DNA of 64,000 nucleotides, taken from assembly GCF_963676855.1 (NCBI RefSeq), contig NZ_OY781460.1:3222001-3286000 (forward strand), in the 5' to 3' direction. The stretch comes from an uncultured Anaeromusa sp. (GTDB taxonomy: Bacteria; Bacillota; Negativicutes; Anaeromusales; Anaeromusaceae). Under the pieces are notes generated by a model. That model saw only the letters and a list, made by a program, of their open reading frames with translations, had not been told where the DNA came from and did not search any database. The position numbers and the translations under genes are program-made. Of the stretch, positions 20,017 to 28,209 are shown piece after piece. How positions within the stretch are numbered: the stretch's first letter is position 1; the number at the start of each line of letters is the position of its first letter.

Positions 20017-21450
20017 TTACGAGAAATGCGCCTTCGTGGCAACAGGCTGTTCCAACCGTTCGAACGCCATAGCTCCTGCACCCATCGGCACACCTGCGCC
20101 GAATTCCTGGCTTACATAGCCGTTTTCGCCGTGTTCGCTGATATCGAGCCCCACCACCTCTGCATCTTCGGAAACACGCAGTTCCATAAAGATAGAGATA
20201 ACTTTCAAAATTACAAAGGTCATCACCGCTGCAAACAGAATGGCCATACCCACACTGGCCGCTTGGATCCAGAACTGTTCCAGACCACCGCCATAGAAGA
20301 AACCATCCGCACCGGCGGGATTTACTTCTTTTGTACAAAACAAGCCAGTGGCCAAAGCGCCCCAAGTGCCACCCACACCGTGCACGCCGAACGCATCCAG
20401 CGAATCGTCATAGCCCAGCTTACGTTTACATACACTGACTGCGAAATAGCACAACATGCCTGCACCTAAGCCGATAATTACAGCCGGTACAATTTCCACA
20501 AAACCTGCTGCCGGAGTAATTCCTACTAAGCCAGCGATACAACCGCTGACCACGCCCAGCACTGTCGGTTTGCCATTATGCATCCATTCCACAAATAGCC
20601 ACCCCAGCGATCCTGCTGCCGCTGCCGTATTGGTTACGACAAATGCACTAGCGGCTAAACCGCTTGCGCCTAACGCGCTGCCTGCATTGAATCCGAACCA
20701 ACCAAACCACAGAAGCGCCGCGCCTAAAACCGTCATCGGCAAGTGATGAGGCATCATAGGAGATACACCATAGCCGCGACGTTTGCCCATAACCAAACAA
20801 GCAACTAAACCCGATACACCGGATAGAATGTGAATAACCGTACCGCCGGCAAAGTCCAGCGCGCCCAAATCACGCAACCAGCCGCCAACACCCCATACCC
20901 AGTGCGCAAAAGGGTCATAGACAATAGTGGTCCAAAACAGCACAAACAAGGCAAATGCCGGGAAACGCATTCTCTCAGCAATTGAGCCGGTTATAAGCGC
21001 CGGTGTAATCACCGCAAACATACATTGGAAGATCATAAACGCCAGATGAGGCACGGTCGCCGCATAATCAGCGTTAGCCTCCTGACCAACACCGCTTAAG
21101 CCGACCCACTCAAGACTTCCCACCAAATGATTAATATCAGGTCCAAAAGCAAGACTATAACCGAATAATACCCATTGTACCGAAACAAGCGCTAAAACGA
21201 AAAAGCTCAGCATAATTGTATTTAGTACGTTTTTGCTGCGCGTCATACCTCCATAAAACAAAGCCAATGCCGGCGTCATCAGCATAACCAACGCAGCGCT
21301 TAAAATGACAAAAACCGTATCACCTGTGTCTAATTTTACTGCTTCCACAGCCTCTGCAGCCGCTGCTGCGCTTTCTTCCGCCGCCAACGCCAGAGACGCG
21401 GGCAAGCTGCTCAGCAAGGCCAAGCTTAGAGTTTTCCACCAATTTTTCAT
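20017..21450 (-). CDS. amtB: Ammonium transporter
   Basis: AmtB conducts ammonium/ammonia across the cytoplasmic membrane. The protein (477 residues from MKNWWKTL) has an N-terminal export signal (ending near ALAAEESA) and then about 11 membrane helices with family segments ALALFYGGMTRSKNVLN, DFAGGTVIHILSGVSGLVAC and DDSLDAFGVHGVGGTWGALATGLF containing pore histidines. I place the start at 21450 because it opens the signal sequence and has GGGGGAGAAGG upstream; nine upstream codons are open but unlikely. It is co-transcribed with glnB and preceded by an unusual leader with two terminators. Confidence 0.94.
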   Translation of the reverse strand: MKNWWKTLSLALLSSLPASLALAAEESAAAAAEAVEAVKLDTGDTVFVILSAALVMLMTPALALFYGGMTRSKNVLNTIMLSFFVLALVSVQWVLFGYSLAFGPDINHLVGSLEWVGLSGVGQEANADYAATVPHLAFMIFQCMFAVITPALITGSIAERMRFPAFALFVLFWTTIVYDPFAHWVWGVGGWLRDLGALDFAGGTVIHILSGVSGLVACLVMGKRRGYGVSPMMPHHLPMTVLGAALLWFGWFGFNAGSALGASGLAASAFVVTNTAAAAGSLGWLFVEWMHNGKPTVLGVVSGCIAGLVGITPAAGFVEIVPAVIIGLGAGMLCYFAVSVCKRKLGYDDSLDAFGVHGVGGTWGALATGLFCTKEVNPAGADGFFYGGGLEQFWIQAASVGMAILFAAVMTFVILKVISIFMELRVSEDAEVVGLDISEHGENGYVSQEFGAGVPMGAGAMAFERLEQPVATKAHFS

Positions 21451-21530
21451 ACCCTTCTCCCCCTTTTCTCTGCGCAAACCGTCTTACAACCAGTTTGCTT
21501 TTACGGCGGATTTCCGCCACACCATCTTAT

Positions 21531-21572
21531 AGACAAAAACGGCGACAAGGAATCTTCATTCCCTGCCGCCGT
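21531..21572 (-). terminator. Second leader terminator upstream of amtB
   Basis: On the minus-strand RNA a 15-bp stem (complement of 21539-21553 with 21558-21572) is followed by TTTTTGTCT. Two of the pairs are G.U on the minus strand but A.C mismatches on the plus strand, so the RNA is made from the minus strand. It lies about 80 bases before the amtB ATG and downstream of the promoter at 21665. Confidence 0.8.
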
Positions 21573-21590
21573 CATTGGCCGCCATCAAAC

Positions 21591-21631
21591 AAAAAGCCTT
21601 CTTCTTCCCAAATACGGAAAGAAGAAGGCTT
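21591..21631 (-). terminator. First leader terminator upstream of amtB
   Basis: A perfect 13-bp stem (21594-21606 with 21619-21631; AAGCCTTCTTCTT on the minus strand) followed by TTTTTGTTTG. It is within about 60 bases of the predicted amtB transcription start, so it should stop transcription unless antiterminated. Confidence 0.85.
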
Positions 21632-21664
21632 CATCGCCTGACGATATTCTTGGTGTATGGCGTT

Positions 21665-21693
21665 AGTATAGCAACTTTCTGTAACTCTGTCAA
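21665..21693 (-). promoter_or_regulatory. Strong promoter of amtB-glnB
   Basis: Minus strand TTGACA (21693-21688), a 17-base spacer and TATACT (21670-21665): close to a perfect sigma-A promoter. Transcription would start near 21658, giving an amtB leader of roughly 200 bases. Confidence 0.85.
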
Positions 21694-21746
21694 TCAAATT
21701 TTGTATTTTCTTTATCTCCCTTGCGCGAAAATGTATTTTATCAAGC

Positions 21747-21775
21747 TTGCCTTCCTGCAAAAGACATGATAGAAT
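21747..21775 (+). promoter_or_regulatory. Promoter of the T-box/lrp operon
   Basis: Plus strand TTGCCT, a 17-base spacer and TAGAAT, placing the transcription start near 21783, just before stem I of the T-box. It is divergent from the amtB promoter. Confidence 0.65.
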
Positions 21776-21800
21776 ACAAATCAAATCTATATGTTACGGC

Positions 21801-22038
21801 AATGAGAGGAAAAGTAGCTGCTATACGACCTTGCAGAGAGCCGGCAGTTGGTGAAAGCCGGCGGCGCTACGCAGTGAAAGCCATCCTTGAGCCGAAAAAC
21901 CCAACACCCGCCTAGACGGCTAGTAGGTTTTTCCGCTTTCCCGGCGTTATTGGGTTCAAGAGAGTCGCCATGCCGGCGGCTAACAAAGGTGGTACCGCGG
22001 AACCGTTTCGTCCTTTTTCAGGATGGAACGGTTTTTTT
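21801..22038 (+). promoter_or_regulatory. T-box riboswitch, probably tRNA-Ala (GCC)
   Basis: T-boxes read uncharged tRNA and allow transcription into the downstream genes when the amino acid is scarce. All landmarks are present: stem I with AGTA on the 5' side of the specifier loop and GAAA-GCC-A on the 3' side (GCC at 21880-21882), the AGAGAG motif, the GGTGAAA apical region, the T-box sequence AAAGGTGGTACCGCGG (21985-22000) and a terminator stem AACCGTTTCGTCC / GGATGGAACGGTT followed by seven T. The codon is read as Ala from alignment of the loop (GAA-N-codon-A); AGC (Ser) one base earlier is the alternative. The discriminator-matching base is T, fitting tRNA-Ala A73. Confidence 0.92.
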
Positions 22039-22073
22039 ATTTGCCTCTTGAGATAAGAAAGGAAGTGCGACCT

Positions 22074-22562
22074 ATGCATCCGAAACAAGCTTTATTAGAA
22101 TTGGTAGAACGTCATCCTCGCCTTAGCTCCTCTCAACTGGCAGCCATGCTTGGCTGCAGTGCCGAAGAAGTGGACGCCGATTTGCAGGAACTGGAAGAAA
22201 AAAAGGTAATCTTAAAATACCACACTTTTGTCGACTGGGAAAAAGCAGGCGTGCACAATGTTACCGCTTGTATCGAAGTCCGCCTGACTCCACAGCGGGA
22301 AGTCGGTTTTGACGGCATTGCTGAAAACATTTACCGCTATCCCGAAGTCTGCGCCATGTATCTCATGTCCGGCAGCTTCGATCTGATGGTTTTCGTCGAA
22401 GGCCGCACGCTCAAAGAAGTAGCCGACTTCGTCGCTACCAAACTGTCCACCATTGAAGGCGTCATGGGTACCTCTACCAATTTCATGCTAAAAAAATACA
22501 AAGAAGCAGGCATTGTTTTAGAAGATGACGAAGAAGATCGCCGCCTGGCGGTGACGCCATGA
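22074..22562 (+). CDS. Lrp/AsnC family transcriptional regulator
   Basis: The 162-residue protein has an N-terminal winged helix-turn-helix (LVERHPRLSSSQLAAMLGCSAEEVDADL) and a C-terminal RAM/ACT-like effector domain (VTACIEVRLTP, YLMSGSFDLMVFVEG). Such regulators respond to amino acids. I start at the ATG at 22074 with AAAGGAAG upstream; the open frame reaches 22023 but that lies inside the T-box terminator. It overlaps the aminotransferase gene by four bases (ATGA). Being under a T-box as well as sensing an amino acid suggests double control of amino-acid supply. Confidence 0.9.
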   Translation: MHPKQALLELVERHPRLSSSQLAAMLGCSAEEVDADLQELEEKKVILKYHTFVDWEKAGVHNVTACIEVRLTPQREVGFDGIAENIYRYPEVCAMYLMSGSFDLMVFVEGRTLKEVADFVATKLSTIEGVMGTSTNFMLKKYKEAGIVLEDDEEDRRLAVTP

Positions 22563-23731
22563 AGAATTGGCAAGAACGAATTTCCCCCACCGTACAAGCG
22601 CTGCCAGCTTCCGGCATTCGTCGTTTTTTCGATATTGTTGCCGAAATGAAAGGTGTCATTTCTTTAGGCGTTGGCGAGCCAGACTTTGTCACGCCCTGGC
22701 ATATTCGTGAAAGCTGCATGTATGGTTTGAAGCGAGGCTACACTAGTTATACCTCTAACTACGGTCTACTAGAGTTGCGCGAGGAAATCGCTCAGCTTAT
22801 TCAAAACCGCCATGATATCACCTACAACCCTCGCGATCAGGTTCTAGTCACGGTCGGCGTCAGCGAAGCCTTAGATCTAGCTATGCGAGCTCTCTTGGCC
22901 CCTGGAGACGAAGTTCTGATTCCTGAGCCTTGCTATGTATCCTATAAAGCCTGCGTCCACCTAGCTGGCGGCAAGCCGGTACCGGTTGCTACCAACGCCG
23001 CCCAAGAATTCAAAGTGAGGGCCTCCGACTTAGAAGCCCTTTTGACGCCACGCACTAAAGTCTTGATGATGGGCTTTCCTAACAATCCCACTGGAGCCAT
23101 CATGAACCGCGAAGATTTACTAGAACTGGCACTCTTTGCCGAAAAACATGACTTAATCGTCATTTCCGATGAAATTTACGGTGACTTGACTTACGAAGGC
23201 GAACACGTTTCTTTCGCCTCCCTTCCCGGCATGCAAGAGCGCACGCTGTTGCTCAATGGTTTTTCCAAAGCCTACGCTATGACCGGTTGGCGCATCGGCT
23301 ATGCCCTAGGCCACGCCGAGCTTATCGGCGCCATGAACAAAATCCACCAGTACACTATGCTGTGCGCGCCGATCACCGCCCAAATAGCCGCCCTGGAAGC
23401 ATTGCGCCATGGCGAGCGGCAAATGCAGCAAATGGTAGCAGAATATAACAATCGCCGACGCCTCATGGTCAACGGTTTTCGTCGGATGGGCCTGGAGTGC
23501 TTTGAGCCCAAAGGCGCCTTTTACATCTTCCCTTCTATTAAAGAAACCGGTCTGACCTCTCTGGAATTTGCTGAACAGCTTCTCAAAGCAGAAAAGGTGG
23601 CCCTGGTGCCTGGTGACGCTTTCGGAGCCAGCGGTGAAGGCCATGTCCGCTGCTCCTACGCCGCTGGCAGCACCCAGCTCGCCGAAGCCCTGGAACGAAT
23701 TGAACGCTTCATCAATACCTTGCGCAAGTAA
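22559..23731 (+). CDS. Class I/II pyridoxal-phosphate aminotransferase
   Basis: The 390-residue fold type I aminotransferase has SLGVGEPDFVTPWHI near the N terminus, the substrate-arginine/PLP region FPNNPTGAI, the PLP Asp/Tyr in ISDEIYGDLTY and the Schiff-base Lys in LLNGFSKAYAMTGWRIGYA. Substrates are not decided by sequence; the likely alanine T-box upstream favours an alanine- or pyruvate-linked transaminase, while aspartate or aromatic use is possible. It is translationally coupled to the Lrp regulator. Confidence 0.9.
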   Translation: MKNWQERISPTVQALPASGIRRFFDIVAEMKGVISLGVGEPDFVTPWHIRESCMYGLKRGYTSYTSNYGLLELREEIAQLIQNRHDITYNPRDQVLVTVGVSEALDLAMRALLAPGDEVLIPEPCYVSYKACVHLAGGKPVPVATNAAQEFKVRASDLEALLTPRTKVLMMGFPNNPTGAIMNREDLLELALFAEKHDLIVISDEIYGDLTYEGEHVSFASLPGMQERTLLLNGFSKAYAMTGWRIGYALGHAELIGAMNKIHQYTMLCAPITAQIAALEALRHGERQMQQMVAEYNNRRRLMVNGFRRMGLECFEPKGAFYIFPSIKETGLTSLEFAEQLLKAEKVALVPGDAFGASGEGHVRCSYAAGSTQLAEALERIERFINTLRK

Positions 23732-23741
23732 CCAAACACCC

Positions 23742-23814
23742 TTCCAAAAACCGTATGCAATAAAAAAACCCCGCCTTCCGGCGGGGTTATTTCTATTACA
23801 TACGGTTTTTGGAA
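23742..23814. terminator. Bidirectional terminator nested in a 73-base palindrome
   Basis: The inner stem AACCCCGCC-TTCC-GGCGGGGTT (23767-23788) has T-runs on the minus side and AT-rich sequence on the plus side. An outer perfect 16-bp repeat, TTCCAAAAACCGTATG / CATACGGTTTTTGGAA (23742-23757 and 23799-23814), shares the same centre. Its right arm overlaps the last codons of the zinc-ribbon gene. It separates the convergent aminotransferase and zinc-ribbon genes. Confidence 0.85.
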
Positions 23815-24080
23815 TAGCAGTCGCGGCAGTAAACCGGACGATCGCCACTCGGACGGAACGGAACCTGCGTCGTGACACCACACTCAGCACAGATAGCGTC
23901 GTGCATTTCACGTTGGGGACGGTCGGAACCACCGGTGCGCTGTTTACGAGCAGCACGGCAGGTAGGGCAACGACCTGGTTCGTTTTGAAAACCTTTTTCA
24001 GCATAGAAATCTTGTTCCGATGCGGAGAAAATGAATTCAGCGCCGCACTCGCGGCAAGTCATAGTTTTGTCTTCGTACAT
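23796..24080 (-). CDS. Small zinc-ribbon protein
   Basis: A 94-residue protein with four CxxC knuckles: C9/C12, C38/C41, C64/C67 and C85/C88, enough for two zinc ribbons. The N-terminal half (TMTCRECGAEFIFSASEQDF, then GRCPTCRAAR) matches the probable zinc-binding domain family zf-trcl; the C-terminal half contains CAECG and YCRDCY. Small basic proteins of this kind are widespread in Firmicutes and Chloroflexi; the role is unknown but nucleic-acid binding is plausible. The gene has its own promoter and terminator. Confidence 0.8.
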   Translation of the reverse strand: MYEDKTMTCRECGAEFIFSASEQDFYAEKGFQNEPGRCPTCRAARKQRTGGSDRPQREMHDAICAECGVTTQVPFRPSGDRPVYCRDCYSKNRM

Positions 24081-24189
24081 TTAGAGATCCTCCTCAGAGC
24101 ATTTTTGCCCGGAACGGCTTTGGGTCTTCTGGAATGTCTGAGAAGAACAAACCCGACCTCATTAGACCTATTCTCTTGAGCATGGCTTT

Positions 24190-24218
24190 ATTGTATCGTT
24201 TACCTCCGCAAAAGTAAA
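24190..24218 (-). promoter_or_regulatory. Promoter of the zinc-ribbon gene
   Basis: Minus strand TTTACT, 17-base spacer, TACAAT, about 110 bases before the start codon at 24080. The leader between them has no obvious structure. Confidence 0.5.
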
Positions 24219-24235
24219 GCTATTTTTCAATCTAC

Positions 24236-26260
24236 TCACGTCTTATCGAAATCCGCTTGCTTTTTAGTTAAAGCTTTCCGAATCTGTATAGTCAAGTTTC
24301 CCACCGTCAGTCCAACATGCTCAAACAGTGTTTGCGCCGGCGCCGACGCGCCAAAACCGTCCACTGTTACATAAACACCGTCAATGCCTCCATAACGCTC
24401 CCAACCGAAAGAAGAAGCCGCCTCAACTACCATGCGCGGCACCCCTACCGGCAGTACGCTTCGTTGAAACGACGTCGGCTGCAATTCAAACCATTCCTGA
24501 CAAGGCATGCTGACAACTCGAATCAAGCGGCCTTCGGTTTCCAGTGTCTTCGCCGCCTGCAACGCCAAGGACACCTCGGAGCCACTGGCAATTATGAGCA
24601 ACTCTGGACGTTCCGCACCTTCATGCAGAATATAGGCGCCTCTGGCCACACTTTCCTCTGGGCAAGTTGTCGTCTCTTCCAAGACCGGTAAATTTTGCCG
24701 GCTGAGTACCAACGCTACCGGCCCTTCTTGTTGTCGCAGCGCGAAGCGCCAGGCAGCCGCCGTTTCGTTCGCATCGGCTGGCCGGACCACAGCCAACCCC
24801 GGCAAGCAGCGCAAAGACGCCAAATGTTCTATCGGTTGGTGGGTTGGCCCGTCTTCACCTACACCAATGCTGTCATGCGTAAACACATACACCACAGGTA
24901 GCTTCATCAAAGCAGCTAGCCGCATGGCAGGACGCATATAATCGGCAAAAGACAAAAAGGTGGCTCCATACGGACGCAAACCGCCAAACAAAGCTAACCC
25001 GTTCAAAATACTCCCCATAGCATGTTCTCGTACGCCGAAGTGAAGGTTGCGCCCCTCATAACTTCCCTTTTGAAAATCGCCGCAGCCAGACAAGTACGTT
25101 TTGTTGGACGGCGCCAAATCAGCGCTGCCCCCCAGCAGGTTGGGCACCGCCGCCGCCAACCAATTTAGAATCGTTCCCGAGGCGGCCCGCGTGGCCTGCC
25201 CCTTGGCATCTGGAGTAAACGGAATGATGTCTGCATCCCAATTTATCGGCAGCTCCCCTTTCAGCCAGCGGCTGCACTGCAACGCCGCTTCCGGGTGACA
25301 GGTCGCAAAAGCATCCCATTTTTGCTGCCATTCTTTTTCGGCTTCTTCGCCTCGTTCCAGGCACTTGCCCATCTCGCACTGCACATCCTCAGGCACGAAA
25401 AAGCGAGGTTCTTGCGGCCAATCCAGGGCTTCCTTGGTACGCGCCAGCTCAGCTGCCCCCAGGGGTTCGCCATGAGCGGCCGCCGTATTGGCTTTACCCG
25501 GACTGCCATAGCCAATTTGTGTTTTGACAGCAATCAATACGGGCTGGCCGGAACTTTGCTGCGCCTTCGCCAGCGCCGTTTCCAGTTCCTCCAGGTCATT
25601 GCCGTCCTGTACCAGAACTACCCGCCAACCGCAAGCTGCAAAACGAGCCCCTACTTGCTCCGTAAAAGCTATGTTTGTACTTCCCTCAATAGAAATCTTA
25701 TTATCATCATACAAGCAGATTAAATTATCCAAACCCAAATGCCCTGCCAACGAGGCAGCTTCCTGACTGAGGCCTTCCATCATATCGCCGTCGCCTGCAA
25801 GCACATAGACCCTATTGTCAAACAACGGCTCCTCTTCGCCCGGAAAATGAGCATTCATAAATTTCGCCGCCATAGCCATGCCTACAGCGTTGCCAAAACC
25901 TTGTCCCAAGGGCCCGGTGGTGGTTTCCACCCCCGGCGTATGGCGCCATTCCGGATGCCCCGGCGTCAGCGACCCCCATTGGCGAAATTTCTTGATATCT
26001 TCCAAGGATACCTGATAACCTGTCAAATGCAAAAGCCCATACAAAAGCATCGAGCCATGCCCCGCAGACAGTACAAAGCGGTCCCGCCCCGGCCAAGCGG
26101 GGTTGCGCGGGTTATGCCGCAAAAATTTCGTCCAAAGCACATAAGCCATCGCTGCCGCACCCATCGGCATACCCGGATGGCCAGAATTCGCTTCCTCCAC
26201 CGCATCCGCCGCCAACATTCGCAAGGTGTTGATTCCCAAGTGATGAATGTTTCCTTTCAT
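24236..26260 (-). CDS. tkt: Transketolase
   Basis: Transketolase transfers two-carbon units between sugar phosphates in the pentose phosphate pathway using thiamine diphosphate. The full-length, single-chain enzyme (674 residues) shows the N-terminal [21 protein letters not shown], the ThDP-binding [13 protein letters not shown]...[14 protein letters not shown] motif, the pyrimidine-domain segments [16 protein letters not shown] and [19 protein letters not shown] and the C-terminal domain. AAAGGAGG precedes the ATG. It follows an SRPBCC gene by 18 bases, probably in one transcript. Confidence 0.96.
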   Translation of the reverse strand: MKGNIHHLGINTLRMLAADAVEEANSGHPGMPMGAAAMAYVLWTKFLRHNPRNPAWPGRDRFVLSAGHGSMLLYGLLHLTGYQVSLEDIKKFRQWGSLTPGHPEWRHTPGVETTTGPLGQGFGNAVGMAMAAKFMNAHFPGEEEPLFDNRVYVLAGDGDMMEGLSQEAASLAGHLGLDNLICLYDDNKISIEGSTNIAFTEQVGARFAACGWRVVLVQDGNDLEELETALAKAQQSSGQPVLIAVKTQIGYGSPGKANTAAAHGEPLGAAELARTKEALDWPQEPRFFVPEDVQCEMGKCLERGEEAEKEWQQKWDAFATCHPEAALQCSRWLKGELPINWDADIIPFTPDAKGQATRAASGTILNWLAAAVPNLLGGSADLAPSNKTYLSGCGDFQKGSYEGRNLHFGVREHAMGSILNGLALFGGLRPYGATFLSFADYMRPAMRLAALMKLPVVYVFTHDSIGVGEDGPTHQPIEHLASLRCLPGLAVVRPADANETAAAWRFALRQQEGPVALVLSRQNLPVLEETTTCPEESVARGAYILHEGAERPELLIIASGSEVSLALQAAKTLETEGRLIRVVSMPCQEWFELQPTSFQRSVLPVGVPRMVVEAASSFGWERYGGIDGVYVTVDGFGASAPAQTLFEHVGLTVGNLTIQIRKALTKKQADFDKT

Positions 26261-26278
26261 ACGTCGTATGCCTCCTTT

Positions 26279-26743
26279 TTATCCTGGGATATGAAAGACA
26301 AATTCTCCCTTTTGCGCCGTTTCACTCAGTTGGCGCAGCGGTTGTAAAAAACCGGCCATTTGCAAAGCCAGCTTCCTGCCAAACCAAGTTGCAGCCACAT
26401 CGGCCAGCCAACCTCGCACCTCCAAGGAAAATCGGACTACACAACCATCGCCGTCAGGCTCTATAGAGCCCACAGCCAACAGCGTCCACCATAAACAACG
26501 AAAACGCAAAGCGACTTTACGCTCCGGTTCCAGTTTCTCCACGTAAAAAGACCGCCCCCACGCCGATGTTCGCCGCCATTTTCCAGCAGCGCCTTCTTGC
26601 AGCGGCACGGTTACGCGCACTTCCTGCAAATCCGGTTGCCAACTGCGCCAGTAATGCGGGTCCGCCAAAAACGGCCACAAAAAACCCGCCGGCACCGCAA
26701 ATTTTTCTTCATACTCCCCGCAAAGGCATCGCTGCTTCTGCAT
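26279..26743 (-). CDS. SRPBCC/polyketide cyclase-like lipid-binding fold protein
   Basis: The 154-residue protein fits the START/Bet v1-like SRPBCC pattern: an early strand and helix EEKFAVPAGFLWPFLADPHYWRSW, alternating strands (KVALRFRCLWW, GCVVRFSLEVRG) and a long amphipathic C-terminal helix. Members bind hydrophobic ligands; no ligand can be assigned. The ATG at 26743 has GAGGAAG upstream and opens the domain; a TTG 13 codons earlier is less likely. It is 18 bases upstream of tkt. Confidence 0.65.
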   Translation of the reverse strand: MQKQRCLCGEYEEKFAVPAGFLWPFLADPHYWRSWQPDLQEVRVTVPLQEGAAGKWRRTSAWGRSFYVEKLEPERKVALRFRCLWWTLLAVGSIEPDGDGCVVRFSLEVRGWLADVAATWFGRKLALQMAGFLQPLRQLSETAQKGEFVFHIPG

Positions 26744-26783
26744 ATCGCCACTTCCTCTACATTCTAAATCCACCAAATACAAG

Positions 26784-26811
26784 GAGGATGGACTTCTCCA
26801 TCCTCTTTTTT
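26784..26811 (+). terminator. Terminator-like hairpin reading on the plus strand
   Basis: A perfect 9-bp stem GAGGATGGA-CTTC-TCCATCCTC followed on the plus strand by TTTTTT. The genes on both sides are on the minus strand, where no T-run follows. It could end antisense transcription or act as a weak terminator for the GT39 operon. Confidence 0.5.
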
Positions 26812-26823
26812 CGTTCTATGCCT

Positions 26824-28209
26824 TTAAAAGTCCTCTTTGCCCCGACAACGAAATACAGTCACCTGCCGTATGCCTTCACTTAGTTGCGCCACTTTCTCTA
26901 CCTCTCGGAATTGCTGCCGTAAAAGCATTTCGTCTTTTTCCGCGCCGAAATAAAGAGCCGTTCCACCTGCCAGCGGAGGCAATTCCTGCCGCCAATAATC
27001 ATACATAGAAATGCGCGCCGGCGTCACCACATGGACAACCGGTTTGCCAGGCAAGTAATACCAGACAAGAGAGGCATTCTGATAAGAGTCACTCAATATC
27101 CAGCGCACATCCTCCTGCAGCCAAGGCTGTCCTTGAGCAAACACATCATTTCCTATAAATTGCTGCACCTTCAAATTGGTTTTAGGCGGCAACCACGGCG
27201 CGGCTTCGGGAAATTTAGCTAAGCCAACAAGCAGCAGCGACAGCCCCAAGCCCGCAGCCAGCCATTTTCCAGCTTGTTTCTTTTGCAGCCAGTACGCCAA
27301 AAGCGCCATACCGCCCAAATAAGCCGGCACAGGCCAATTGGCTTCCGCCTTTTTAAATAATGCCGCATAGCCAAAGAAGCTCAGCGGAATCCAACAAGAA
27401 AACCACAGCAACGCACTTTGCCATTTTTGTACATTTGCTTTGAGATACCGCCAGCTAAAATAGAACATGGCAAAGAAAAAAACCGGGTTGACAATCGCCG
27501 CCTGAGCACCCCAAAAATCAAAGAAAAGCGGCAATTGCAGCACCTTGGGAGCCTCCATGCCATGGCCGTACTGAAACCGAAAAGAAGCCCAATCATGCAG
27601 AGAATTCCAATACAGCACCGGGGAAAAAACAAGCACAGCCAAAGCCAGTGCGCCCCAAAATACAGGTCGCCGCAGCGTCCGTGGCTGGTAAGCTACTACA
27701 GTCAGCAACAATACAGGCAACAGCAGCACCGCCGTATACTTGGAAAGCATAGCCGCGCCTCCGGCGGCGCCAGCCGCCAGCCACCAAGCAGAATCGTCTC
27801 CCTGCAAAGCCCGCTGCGCACTATAAAGAGCCGCCGCCCAAAATAAAGCCAGTGGCGCATCCGGAGTCGCCAGCAAATAACCGATTTGCAAAATAGGTAG
27901 TCCCAGCAAAAGCAGCAGTGCATACTGTGCCACAGCACGCCCCCACAAGTTCTCCGTTAGCCTCCACATCAACCATACAGCCCCGGAAAGACACGCCACC
28001 GGAACCAGACGCAATACCGCCTCCGCCTGCCCCAACTGGCCAACAAGCCAAAGCAGCCAGGCAATCATCGGCGGATGGTCGAAATAGGAAAAGTCCAGAC
28101 GTTGCGTCCAGACCCAATAATAAGCTTCGTCATAATGCAAGGGTAAGGTTGCATTATAGGCAAAGTTTGCCAAGGCAACCGCCAGAATCAGCCCATTTTC
28201 CCAGCGCAT
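26824..28209 (-). CDS. GT39/ArnT-like membrane glycosyltransferase
   Basis: The 461-residue integral membrane protein has about 10-12 hydrophobic segments and the GT39/PMT-type first loop LPLHYDEAYYWVWTQRLDFSYFDHPPMIAW with the acidic DEAYYW catalytic motif. It should transfer a sugar from an undecaprenyl-phosphate carrier to an acceptor on the outer face of the cytoplasmic membrane. Its start (ATG 28209, GGAGGG upstream) overlaps the stop of the GT2 gene by one base (TGATG). With GtrA and GT2 it forms a carrier-loading, flipping and transfer set, as in lipid A or protein/glycolipid modification systems. Confidence 0.88.
   Translation of the reverse strand: MRWENGLILAVALANFAYNATLPLHYDEAYYWVWTQRLDFSYFDHPPMIAWLLWLVGQLGQAEAVLRLVPVACLSGAVWLMWRLTENLWGRAVAQYALLLLLGLPILQIGYLLATPDAPLALFWAAALYSAQRALQGDDSAWWLAAGAAGGAAMLSKYTAVLLLPVLLLTVVAYQPRTLRRPVFWGALALAVLVFSPVLYWNSLHDWASFRFQYGHGMEAPKVLQLPLFFDFWGAQAAIVNPVFFFAMFYFSWRYLKANVQKWQSALLWFSCWIPLSFFGYAALFKKAEANWPVPAYLGGMALLAYWLQKKQAGKWLAAGLGLSLLLVGLAKFPEAAPWLPPKTNLKVQQFIGNDVFAQGQPWLQEDVRWILSDSYQNASLVWYYLPGKPVVHVVTPARISMYDYWRQELPPLAGGTALYFGAEKDEMLLRQQFREVEKVAQLSEGIRQVTVFRCRGKEDF

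Noticed and set aside
21531..21660. ANTAR-type antitermination hairpins in the amtB leader
   Set aside because: The hexanucleotide loops with A1 and G4 expected for ANTAR targets are not found; the second hairpin closes to a tetraloop.
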